Part shown: piece after piece, positions 14,764-22,017 of the stretch
Layout of the letters: the number at the start of each line of letters is the position of its first letter
Numbering within the stretch: position 1 is the first letter of the stretch
Source of the DNA: Symbiobacterium terraclitae
GTDB lineage: Bacteria > Bacillota > Sulfobacillia > Symbiobacteriales > Symbiobacteriaceae
NCBI RefSeq assembly: GCF_017874315.1
Contig: NZ_JAGGLG010000007.1
Span: 1 to 64,000 of the forward strand
Length of the DNA: 64,000 bases
Reading direction: 5' to 3'
Translations under genes and position numbers: made by a program
Notes under the pieces: generated by a model
What the model was told of the DNA's origin: nothing
Database searches by the model: none
The model's input: only the letters and a program-made list of their open reading frames with translations

Positions 14764-17380
14764 CTGTCCCGACCTCGTACGGCTGCACCGAGTACCAGTC
14801 GGGCCCGGCCTTGGCCTCGACCTTCAGGGGCACGTCCAGCTTCATCGCGCCCTCCATCTCCCGCTTCACCAGCCGGGCCAGCCGGTCCAGCTCGTTCACG
14901 GGGCACTCGAAGACCAGTTCGTCGTGCACCTGGAGGATCATCCGGGCGGTGAGCCCCTCCTCCCGCATGGCCCGGCGGACGGCGATCATCGCCCGCTTCA
15001 TCAGGTCGGCGGCGGTGCCCTGGATCGGCGTGTTGATGGCCATGCGCTCGGCGTTCTGGCGGATCGTGAAGACGCGGTGGTTGATCTCGGGCAGCGGGCG
15101 GCGCCGGCCGTCGAGCGTGGTGACGTACCCCTTCTCCCGGGCCTCGGCCTTCTTCTCCTCCATATACCGCTTCACGCCGGCGAACTTGGTGAAGTAGGTC
15201 TCGATGAAGGCCTTCGCCTCCGCCCGGCTGATGCCCACCGCCCGGGCGAGGCCGAAGTCCGTCTGGCCGTAGATCAGGCCGAAGTTGACGGCCTTGGCCT
15301 GCCGGCGCATGTCGGGGGTGACCTGGTCCATCGGCACGCCGAAGACCTCGGCGGCTGTGCGGGTATGGATGTCCTGGTCGCGCAGGAAGGCCTCGCGCAG
15401 CGCCGGGTCGCCGGAGTAGTGGGCGACGACCCGCAGCTCGATCTGCGAGTAGTCCGCCGAGAGCAGCACGTGGCCGGGCCGGGCGATGAACGCCTTGCGG
15501 ATGCGCCGCCCCTCCTCGATGCGGATCGGGATGTTCTGCAGGTTGGGGTCCTTGCTCGCGAGGCGGCCGGTCTCCGCCACGGTCTGGGCGAAGGTGGTGT
15601 GGATGCGCCCGTCCCGGGCGATCAGCTGGCCCAGGGCGTCGACGTAGGTGCCCTTCAGCTTGGTGAGCGTGCGGTAGTCCAGGATCAGCTGGGCGATGGG
15701 GTAGTCCGCCGCCAGCTCCTCCAGCACCTCGGCATCGGTGGAGTAGCCTCCGGTCCGGGTCTTCTTCCCGTGGGGGAGCCCAAGCTTGCCGAAGAGCACG
15801 TCGCCCAGCTGCTTCGGCGAGGAGATGTTGAACTGGACCCCCGCCACCTCGTAGATCTCCTGGCTGAGCTGCAGGATGCGCCGCTCGAGCTCGCCGGACA
15901 TCTCGTGGAGCGCGGCCGGGTCGATGCCCACGCCGGCGACCTCCATCTCGGCGAGGATCGGCATCAGCGGCAGCTCCACCTCCCAGTAGAGGCGGTCCAT
16001 GCCCCGGCTCGCCAGCTCGGCCTCCATCCGCCGGCGCAGCTCGGGCAGCACCGAGGCCCGGGTCGCCCGGGCGTCCGGGTCGCTGCCGGCCGGCAGCTCG
16101 CCCAGGCCGTGCTGGCGGCAGAGATCGGCCAGGTCGTAGGCGCTGCGGCCGGGGTCCAGCAGGTAGGCGGCCAGCGCCGTGTCAAACGCCGGTTCGGGCG
16201 GGGTGACCCCCCTGGCGTAGAGCCAGTTGTAGAGCGGCTTCAGGTCGTGGCCCACGAGCCGGGCCGCGGGGTCCAGCAGCCCCGCCGGGTCGGCGAGCGC
16301 CTCCCCCTCCAGCCAGGCGGGCGGATCGCCCGCCGCCAGCCCCACCGGGCGCGGACGGCCTGGGTTGCCCGGGTCGACCGTCATCTCCGCCAGCACGGGC
16401 GCCTCACCGGTGAGGCGCAGGGCGCCGGGCTGGTCGATGCGCCGCGCCGCGACCACCTCCACCGCCCCGGCCGCGGCCTGCCCGGCCACGGCCTCCGCCG
16501 CGGCGGAGCCCTCCGGCGGGGTCACCCGGGGGAGCAGCGACTTGAACTCCAGCCTGCGGAAGAGGGCGTTGGCCGCGGGGTAGTCGGGCTCCCGGACGCG
16601 CAGCTCCGCCGGCTTCAGCTCCACGGGCGCATTCGTGTCAATGGTGGCGAGCGTCCGGGAGAGCTCGGCCTTGTCCCGGTTCTCCCGCAGCTTGGTCTGC
16701 AGCGCGCCCTTGATCTGGTCCAGGTGGGCGTAGACGCCCTCCACCGTGCCGTACTCGGCCAGCAGCTTCAGGGCCGTCTTCTCGCCGACCCCCGGCACGC
16801 CCGGGATGTTGTCGGAAGCATCGCCCATCAGCGCCTTCAGCTCGATCACCTGAGCCGGGGTCAGCCCCAGGTCCGCCTTCAGCGTGGCCGGGTCGTAGCG
16901 TACGGTCTCGCTGATGCCCTTGCGGGTCAGCGCCACCGTCACCTTCTCGCCGACCAGCTGCAGCGCGTCCCGGTCGCCGGTGACGATCAGGGTCTCGATG
17001 CCCCGCTCCGTGGCCTGGCGGGCCAGCGTGCCCAGCAGGTCGTCGGCCTCGTAGTTGTCCACCCGGAACCAGGGGATGTTCAGGGCGGTGAGCACCTCCC
17101 GCAGGAGGTCGAGCTGCGGCCGGAACTCGTCGGGCGGCGCCTTGCGGGTGCCCTTGTACTCCTCGTACAGGGCCGTCCGGAAGGTCCGCCGCCCCTTGTC
17201 GAAGGCGACGGCGATGTAGTCGGGCTTCTCCTCGTCGAGGAGCTTGAAGAGCATGGTGAGAAAGCCGTAGACGGCGTTGGTGTACACGCCGTCGCTGGTG
17301 GAAAAGAGCTGCAGGGCGTAGAACGCCCGGTTGGCCAGGCTGTTCCCGTCGAGCAGGAGCAGTTTCTCTGCTTTCGCCAT
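14756..17380 (-). CDS. polA: DNA polymerase I
   Basis: This 874-aa protein starts at ATG 17380, behind GAGAGGTGA. The 5'-3' nuclease domain (about 1-290) has LLLLDGNSLANRAF, DYIAVAFD and the IELKALMGDASDNIPGVPGVGEKTA helix-hairpin region. The middle domain (about 300-470) keeps the exonuclease fold, but the first metal-binding D-x-E is replaced by AEMTVDP, so proofreading is probably lost, as in many Firmicutes. The polymerase domain has DYSQIELRV, KAVNFGLIYG and VHDEL. It functions in Okazaki fragment maturation and repair. Confidence 0.95.
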   Translation of the reverse strand: MAKAEKLLLLDGNSLANRAFYALQLFSTSDGVYTNAVYGFLTMLFKLLDEEKPDYIAVAFDKGRRTFRTALYEEYKGTRKAPPDEFRPQLDLLREVLTALNIPWFRVDNYEADDLLGTLARQATERGIETLIVTGDRDALQLVGEKVTVALTRKGISETVRYDPATLKADLGLTPAQVIELKALMGDASDNIPGVPGVGEKTALKLLAEYGTVEGVYAHLDQIKGALQTKLRENRDKAELSRTLATIDTNAPVELKPAELRVREPDYPAANALFRRLEFKSLLPRVTPPEGSAAAEAVAGQAAAGAVEVVAARRIDQPGALRLTGEAPVLAEMTVDPGNPGRPRPVGLAAGDPPAWLEGEALADPAGLLDPAARLVGHDLKPLYNWLYARGVTPPEPAFDTALAAYLLDPGRSAYDLADLCRQHGLGELPAGSDPDARATRASVLPELRRRMEAELASRGMDRLYWEVELPLMPILAEMEVAGVGIDPAALHEMSGELERRILQLSQEIYEVAGVQFNISSPKQLGDVLFGKLGLPHGKKTRTGGYSTDAEVLEELAADYPIAQLILDYRTLTKLKGTYVDALGQLIARDGRIHTTFAQTVAETGRLASKDPNLQNIPIRIEEGRRIRKAFIARPGHVLLSADYSQIELRVVAHYSGDPALREAFLRDQDIHTRTAAEVFGVPMDQVTPDMRRQAKAVNFGLIYGQTDFGLARAVGISRAEAKAFIETYFTKFAGVKRYMEEKKAEAREKGYVTTLDGRRRPLPEINHRVFTIRQNAERMAINTPIQGTAADLMKRAMIAVRRAMREEGLTARMILQVHDELVFECPVNELDRLARLVKREMEGAMKLDVPLKVEAKAGPDWYSVQPYEVGTDA

Positions 17381-17537
17381 GGGGGTCACCTCTCTGCTGC
17401 ACACCCTTGTAGCTTCACCGGGCGCGTCTCGACTTAATTCAAGGCAGGAAGGGCTCAGTCCTGCCGGGCGGGTCAGGACGGGCACAGCGGAAGGGCGCAG
17501 AACGCACCGGCAGGGGGTCGGCGCGGCCAGAATGAAA

Positions 17538-17566
17538 CACGAGGGTTGCTCCCGGCAGCCCTCGTG
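17538..17566 (-). terminator. Terminator of the sigma/anti-sigma/SIMPL operon
   Basis: CACGAGGG pairs with CCCTCGTG across a 13-nt loop. On the minus strand it is followed by TTTCATT. It lies 11 bp past the stop at 17577. Confidence 0.6.
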
Positions 17567-17576
17567 CGAACAGATC

Positions 17577-18272
17577 CTAGTATTCGAATGTACCCCGTAC
17601 CTCCACCCGGTAAACCAGGGCGGTGGGCGAGCTGCGCGACCCCGCCACCGGGGCCTCCTCGGCCACCACCTCCACCGCGACCAGGTCGCCCAGGGAGCGG
17701 TTCTGGCCCTGTGCGCAGGCCAGGGCCTTGGACCGCGCATCCGTCACGGCCGCCTGCAGGGCGCGCTGCCGGGCGTCGGCGGCGTCGCGCAGCCCGTATG
17801 CGACATCGGCCAGCTCCGTGGCGCCGCCGGCCAGGGCGGCGTCGACCACGCCGTCCATCCGCTGGAGGTTGGTCAGGGTCACCTCCACGCGGGTGGACAC
17901 CTCGTAGCCTGTCAGGTGGACGACGCCGGCGACGTCCTGCCTGGTGAGCGGGCGCACCTTAGGGGCGTGGATCGCCACGGCCGCGGCGTCCGCGCCGGCC
18001 CCCTGGAGGGCCTCCTGCAGCCGTGCCACAGACGCGTCATGAAGGGCTTCCGCTTCGGCAGCGGAAGCCCCTTGCTTCCAGGTGGTGACGCTGAAGTACA
18101 GGGTGACCTGGTCCGGCTTCACCCGGACCTCCCCCTGACCCAGTACGGTCACGGTGCGCGGCGGGGGCGCTTCAGGCTCGCTGGCGGCCGGACCCGGACG
18201 GCCCGGCAGCAGCAGGACCAGGGCCAGGAGCCCCAGGCCGGCGACCAGCGCCGCAAACTGCTGAGGCTTCAC
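17577..18272 (-). CDS. SIMPL domain (DUF541) secreted protein
   Basis: A 231-aa protein with a signal peptide or anchor (about residues 7-30) and a SIMPL/DUF541 domain (about 40-228): VTVLGQGEVRVKPDQVTLYFSV is its opening phrase (quoted in part), and the YEVSTRVEVTLTNL and DARSKA motifs follow. GTG start at 18272. It lies 16 bp after the anti-sigma factor gene, so it is the third gene of the sigma operon and a likely envelope-stress effector. Exact function is not known for the family. Confidence 0.8.
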   Translation of the reverse strand: MKPQQFAALVAGLGLLALVLLLPGRPGPAASEPEAPPPRTVTVLGQGEVRVKPDQVTLYFSVTTWKQGASAAEAEALHDASVARLQEALQGAGADAAAVAIHAPKVRPLTRQDVAGVVHLTGYEVSTRVEVTLTNLQRMDGVVDAALAGGATELADVAYGLRDAADARQRALQAAVTDARSKALACAQGQNRSLGDLVAVEVVAEEAPVAGSRSSPTALVYRVEVRGTFEY

Positions 18273-18288
18273 GGGTGGCTGTCATCTC

Positions 18289-19494
18289 CTACTGCAGCGG
18301 CTCAGGCTTGAGGACGATGTGTATCTCGCCGTTCTCCAGCGAATCCAGCAGGTTCTGGTAGCTGGCCTCCTGCGCTGCGATCTCCTTATCCATGTTCGCC
18401 AGGGCGAGGGCGCCTACTTCCAGCGTCTTGGGGTCGGTCTCCCCCTCGAGGCGCAGCGCCAGGTCGGCGCGCTCCGCCTGCAGCGAGGCGACCTGCCGCA
18501 ACACCTCGTCCAGCTGGCCGCTCAGCTCCACGGGCTCCAGGTGCACCTTCGCGTTCTGCCCCGCGAAGTGCTGCTCCAGCTGCTGGACGGCCTGGGCGAA
18601 GTCCGCGGCGGAGACCGTCACCTGAAGCTCGACGACGTTGACCTTCTTCTCCTCACGGATCTCCTTCGCCAGGGTCAGGCGGCTCTTCAGGTCGCTGGCG
18701 GCCCGGCCCGGATCGGCGACGGTCACCTCAAGCGAGGCCCGCAGGTGCTGCCGCGAGGGCAGGTCGACCGGATCGCCGCCGGCGGTGTCCACCGTGGCGG
18801 TCGTCACGCCCCTGCCGGGGCTGGTCTGACCCAGGGGCGCGCCCTGCTCACCGGCGGGCTCCTGATCGGGGCCGGTGGCCGGGGTGGAAGGATCCACAGC
18901 GCCAGCCACCTGCGTCGAGCCGCCGGGCTGGGTCACCAGTTCATGGTTGCTCTTCGTCGGATCTGTCGGCTCTCCGGTGCCAGACGGCGTCTGCACTTCC
19001 GGCGTGCTCACCGAACCAGGTTGACCTGCCACGTCCGACGAACCGGGAACCGTGCTGCCGGGCTGCTCACCGGACGCCACGTGCTGCGGGGCCGTCCCGG
19101 CGACTTGCTCCTGCGGCGGCGCCTGCACCACCGGCGCAGGCGGCATCATGCGGCTCAGGCCGGCCGCGCCGATGACGAGGGCTGCGGCGGCGGCCGCCGG
19201 AATCGACCAGCGCACGAACGCGTTGCGGCGGGACCTGCGCTGACCCGGGCCGGCCGGGGCGGCGACAGGCGGCGCCATGGCCACCAGGCGCTCGTGGAGT
19301 CGGGGACGGAATGTGGCTGGAACTTCAACCTCATCCAGGCTTGCGACGAGTGCGATGGTCTGGCGGAGAGCGTCCACTTCGCCCGCGCACCAATGGCACC
19401 GCCGGAGGTGCTGCTCAACGCGCAGCAACTCTCCGCCGGACAGCTCGCCATCGATGTAGGCGGACAGGAGTGCACGTACTCCGTCACAGTTCAT
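18289..19494 (-). CDS. Zinc-finger anti-sigma factor with C-terminal coiled-coil (DUF4349-like)
   Basis: A 401-aa membrane protein. Residues 1-60 form an anti-sigma ZAS domain with C3 and H29-x3-C33-x2-C36. A transmembrane helix is at about 96-116. The outside part begins with a 120-residue Pro/Gly/Thr/Ser-rich linker, then a domain with a long coiled coil (about 325-385) resembling DUF4349. It should hold the ECF sigma factor at the membrane and release it on an external signal. Its start overlaps the sigma gene by 11 bp. Confidence 0.82.
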   Translation of the reverse strand: MNCDGVRALLSAYIDGELSGGELLRVEQHLRRCHWCAGEVDALRQTIALVASLDEVEVPATFRPRLHERLVAMAPPVAAPAGPGQRRSRRNAFVRWSIPAAAAAALVIGAAGLSRMMPPAPVVQAPPQEQVAGTAPQHVASGEQPGSTVPGSSDVAGQPGSVSTPEVQTPSGTGEPTDPTKSNHELVTQPGGSTQVAGAVDPSTPATGPDQEPAGEQGAPLGQTSPGRGVTTATVDTAGGDPVDLPSRQHLRASLEVTVADPGRAASDLKSRLTLAKEIREEKKVNVVELQVTVSAADFAQAVQQLEQHFAGQNAKVHLEPVELSGQLDEVLRQVASLQAERADLALRLEGETDPKTLEVGALALANMDKEIAAQEASYQNLLDSLENGEIHIVLKPEPLQ

Positions 19495-20110
19495 GGGCTT
19501 TTCCCCTCCTGGGACTGTAGACGACTCTCGGCGTCAAAAGTTCCAGGCGCGCGAACTTTTCCTTGAGCGCGTGCCTGGCCCGGTTCAGCCGGGACTTGAC
19601 CGTGCCGAGATTGAGGCCCAGTGCATCTGCGATCTCGTTGTACGAGTACCCCTGCAGCTCACGCATCACGAGTACGACGCGGTATTCCTCATCCAACTGG
19701 CAGATGCTCTCCTGTATGGCCCGCCGGATCTCGACCCGCTCCAGCGCCTGTTCGGGGCCGTCGGCGGTATCGGCGATCTGGCGCGAGACCTCGCCATCCT
19801 CCATCTCGACGGTCTGATCGATGTAGGTGACCCGCTGCCGCTTGCGCTTCCGGAGTTCATCCAGGCACGCGTTGTTCACGATGCGGTACAGCCAGGTCGC
19901 GAAGGAGGAGTCGCCCCGGAAGTCCGCCAACGAACTGTATGCACGGATAAAGGCTTCCTGGGCCACGTCGGCGGCGTCGTCATGGTTGCCGGTCAGCCGG
20001 TACGCGATGTTGTATACGGTATGCTCGTGCTGGCTGATCAGCTGCTCAAACGCCTCAACGTCTCCCTTTTTCGCCCTCTCTACGAGAAGTTCGTCGAGGG
20101 ATTTGGACAC
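19484..20110 (-). CDS. ECF sigma factor, RpoE/SigW type
   Basis: A 208-aa sigma factor. Region 2 (about residues 25-95) has YNIAYRLTGNHDDAADVAQEAFIRAY (quoted over its length) and FATWLYRI; region 4 (about 140-195) has LPEEYR-like LDEEYRVVLVMRELQGYSYNEIA and GTVKSRLNRAR. GTG 20110 is chosen because GGAGGAG lies 8 nt upstream; TTG 20113 and GTG 20119 are close alternatives. It directs RNA polymerase to stress promoters and is controlled by the anti-sigma factor encoded next. Confidence 0.88.
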   Translation of the reverse strand: MSKSLDELLVERAKKGDVEAFEQLISQHEHTVYNIAYRLTGNHDDAADVAQEAFIRAYSSLADFRGDSSFATWLYRIVNNACLDELRKRKRQRVTYIDQTVEMEDGEVSRQIADTADGPEQALERVEIRRAIQESICQLDEEYRVVLVMRELQGYSYNEIADALGLNLGTVKSRLNRARHALKEKFARLELLTPRVVYSPRRGKAHEL

Positions 20111-20307
20111 CAACTTCACTCCTCCCCCGGTGCGGGGCAATGTTCCTGACGGAGTTGACGGGGCCATTGTTCCAGCATATACAGAAATCAGCTCCGAGTG
20201 AAGTGCGACCTCACGGCGGACCACGCGGTTCCAAAGATACTTCGGTAATCGGGTCAACTTTCCCTGCGCGATGGGCCTGTGGAACGATTCGCCACGGAAG
20301 CGGCCCC

Positions 20308-20336
20308 TTGTAAGTAGCGGCGCGCTGTGCTATGAT
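20308..20336 (+). promoter_or_regulatory. Promoter of tRNA-Leu
   Basis: TTGTAA, a 17-bp spacer and TATGAT, ending 15 bp before the tRNA. Good match to the vegetative consensus. Confidence 0.75.
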
Positions 20337-20351
20337 AACTGCGCTACTTAG

Positions 20352-20438
20352 GCCGAAGTGGTGGAATGGCAGACGCGCTCGACTCAAAATCGAGTGGGGT
20401 AACCCCCCGTGCGGGTTCAAGTCCCGCCTTCGGCACCA
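20352..20438 (+). tRNA. tRNA-Leu (anticodon CAA)
   Basis: An 87-nt tRNA with a long variable arm (class II). The acceptor GCCGAAG pairs with CTTCGGC. The anticodon stem CTCGA/TCGAG encloses loop CTCAAAA, giving anticodon CAA (reads UUG). The T arm has GGTTCAAGTCCC (partly shown) and CCA is encoded. Confidence 0.95.
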
Positions 20439-20448
20439 GACGACACAA

Positions 20449-20476
20449 GGGCTGCAGCGGTTTGACGCTGTAGCCC
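20449..20476 (+). terminator. Terminator of tRNA-Leu
   Basis: GGGCTGCAGCG and CGCTGTAGCCC form a stem with one G-T type mismatch, a 6-nt loop, and TTCT after it. Confidence 0.75.
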
Positions 20477-20503
20477 TTCTCCGTGTGGCAGAACGGTCAA
20501 CCG

Positions 20504-21121
20504 TTACCGCGGGCCGGCGTGGGCACGGACTTGCGCAATGAACGCATTACGATCGTTCACGGCAAACTTTTGGTGGGCGGCTTCCCACTTGCTTTCAACA
20601 CTCACCTTGGATCCACGAAGTGCAAAGCGCCAGGGTTCAGCGATTCCAACCCAACTTCCGTAGCCATCGTGGGTTTCCCTGAGGAACAAGATATATCGAG
20701 CTCCCCGAGGCATCTCCTTGAAGCCTTCAAAGAGAACGTGTTGTCTACCCTTGCTCGCAGCCGACTTCGATTCTGTAACCAAGATCGTTGAGGGTGTAGA
20801 CCCTTTCAAAATCTCTTCAACTCTAAACCGATAGTCGACTCCAAGTATCTCAAGGGACGGATGAGGCTTTTGGGGGTCCCATGGGTCACGGGCCAAGTTG
20901 CGTGTACCAGCCACTCCTTCGACGGTCCCAACAGCGATGAGTGTCGCCTGCTGAGTCAACTCCTCAAGTGTCGAGATGGTGAGAAAGTCAACATGGAGCG
21001 TGACTTCGACTTCCTGGGACTCACCCATGTCCTCCGGCACCATCGAGTCCCGAGTCCCCTGTCCGAAAGACGAGGTGACAAGCAACGCAAGTAGCGCTGC
21101 CGAGATCGCCCACCTTTTCAC
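20504..21121 (-). CDS. Secreted protein of unknown function
   Basis: A 205-aa protein starting at GTG 21121, behind GGAGGTGTG. It has a signal peptide (KRWAISAALLALLVTSSFG). The mature part starts with a polar stretch, then a beta-rich domain containing TLEELTQQATLIAVGTVE and phrases such as FRVEEILKG and RYILFLR. This resembles small OB-like or CARDB-free secreted domains, but no family is secure. It is less GC-rich than its neighbours and follows the truncated matrixin by 19 bp, so the pair may have come together into this tRNA site. Confidence 0.65.
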   Translation of the reverse strand: MKRWAISAALLALLVTSSFGQGTRDSMVPEDMGESQEVEVTLHVDFLTISTLEELTQQATLIAVGTVEGVAGTRNLARDPWDPQKPHPSLEILGVDYRFRVEEILKGSTPSTILVTESKSAASKGRQHVLFEGFKEMPRGARYILFLRETHDGYGSWVGIAEPWRFALRGSKVSVESKWEAAHQKFAVNDRNAFIAQVRAHAGPR

Positions 21122-21140
21122 TGCACACACCTCCGCACCG

Positions 21141-21350
21141 TCAGGGGTACATCGTTGTGATCCCGCTGGTGTCATCTGGCTGCGGCACGTAGGTCTGGTC
21201 TCGATCCCGACCCTGGTTCATGGTTGCAACTTCGCTATTTTCATCGTGCAAGCCCAGCGCATGGCCCGGCTCATGAGTCGCTACACTGTGGCTGAAGGAT
21301 TTTGCATTACACTCCCACAATGGCGCCTGGCTCGTAACATTGCAATAGTT
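21141..21350 (-). pseudogene. Truncated matrixin-type zinc metalloprotease
   Basis: The C-terminal end of a metzincin remains: THEPGHALGLHDE has the full HExxHxxGxxH zinc site, and a later DDTSGITTMYP matches the end of matrixins. The usual 150 or more N-terminal residues are missing. Upstream in this frame the sequence is the antisense of a tRNA-Leu relic (21383-21430), which is not protein. No ribosome site precedes a plausible start. The break coincides with the tRNA relic. Confidence 0.65.
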
Positions 21351-21382
21351 ACGGCGTTTTTCTCTCTGCAAAGAGCGAGGGA

Positions 21383-21430
21383 GGCAGACCCGCTCGGCCC
21401 GTGCGAGTTCAAGTCCCGCCTTCGGCACCA
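21383..21430 (+). pseudogene. tRNA-Leu relic with the anticodon arm deleted
   Basis: The segment has GGCAGAC, CGCTCG and then CGTGCGAGTTCAAGTCCCGC plus CTTCGGCACCA, as in the D arm, T arm and acceptor 3' half of the tRNA-Leu at 20352. Compared with that gene the 5' acceptor half, anticodon arm and most of the variable arm are lost; the T arm differs by one base. It is followed by a hairpin similar to the one after the real tRNA. It may be a decayed tandem tRNA or an attachment-site duplication. Confidence 0.75.
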
Positions 21431-21440
21431 CGCAGCAGAC

Positions 21441-21468
21441 GGGCTGCGGGGATTTGCCCCTGCGGCCC
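21441..21468 (+). terminator. Hairpin after the tRNA relic
   Basis: GGGCTGCGGGG and CCCCTGCGGCCC form a stem of about 11 pairs with a 5-nt loop. The arrangement copies the tRNA terminator at 20449. Confidence 0.5.
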
Positions 21469-21654
21469 GCATCGCATTGTCACCGCATGTTTCCGCCCCC
21501 GGGAGGGAAGATGGAAGGGTAAACGTACTATCCGGTCTATACAGTAGACTGAAACATATCCACACAACTGCATCTAATACTGGTACACTAAAGTGGTAGT
21601 ACCCGATCCACAGACCGGGGAGAAAGCGCCTGCCCGAGATGGAGGGAGTTCACC

Positions 21655-22017
21655 ATGCCGCACATCCTTGTTGCCGACGACGACCTCGACATCGCACGCC
21701 TCGTCGAGTTCCAGTTGAAATACAGCGGATATCAGGTGACCCTGGCCCACGACGGCAACACGGCCCTGGACCGCGCCCGCGCGGGCCGGCCGGACCTGAT
21801 CCTCCTGGACTGGATGATGCCGGGGCTCGACGGGATGGAGTGCCTCACCGCGCTCAAGTCCGACCCCTCCCTGCGGCACATCCCCGTCATCCTGATGACC
21901 GCCCGCGCGCAGCAGGGCGACGTCCAGGCCGGGATCGCCGCCGGCGCAACCGCGTACCTGGTGAAGCCCTTTGATCTGGAGCAGTTGATCCACGCCGTGA
22001 AGGAGGCCGTTGGATGA
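21655..22017 (+). CDS. Single-domain response regulator (CheY-like receiver)
   Basis: A 120-aa receiver with no output domain. D8-D10 form the acidic pocket, D52 is the phosphoacceptor, and the switch region has LMTARAQ and YLVKPFD. ATG 21655 has GGAGGGAG 7 nt upstream. It overlaps the histidine kinase start by 4 bp (ATGA). It probably receives phosphate from that kinase and signals by protein contact. Confidence 0.9.
   Translation: MPHILVADDDLDIARLVEFQLKYSGYQVTLAHDGNTALDRARAGRPDLILLDWMMPGLDGMECLTALKSDPSLRHIPVILMTARAQQGDVQAGIAAGATAYLVKPFDLEQLIHAVKEAVG

Noticed and set aside
14726-17437. A 903-codon plus-strand frame opposite polA and mutM
   Set aside because: Same reason: antisense to polA, no domain, no ribosome site.
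21281-21565. Minus-strand open frame with RRRDLNSHGP
   Set aside because: That phrase is the antisense translation of the tRNA-Leu 3' half, a known false protein in databases.
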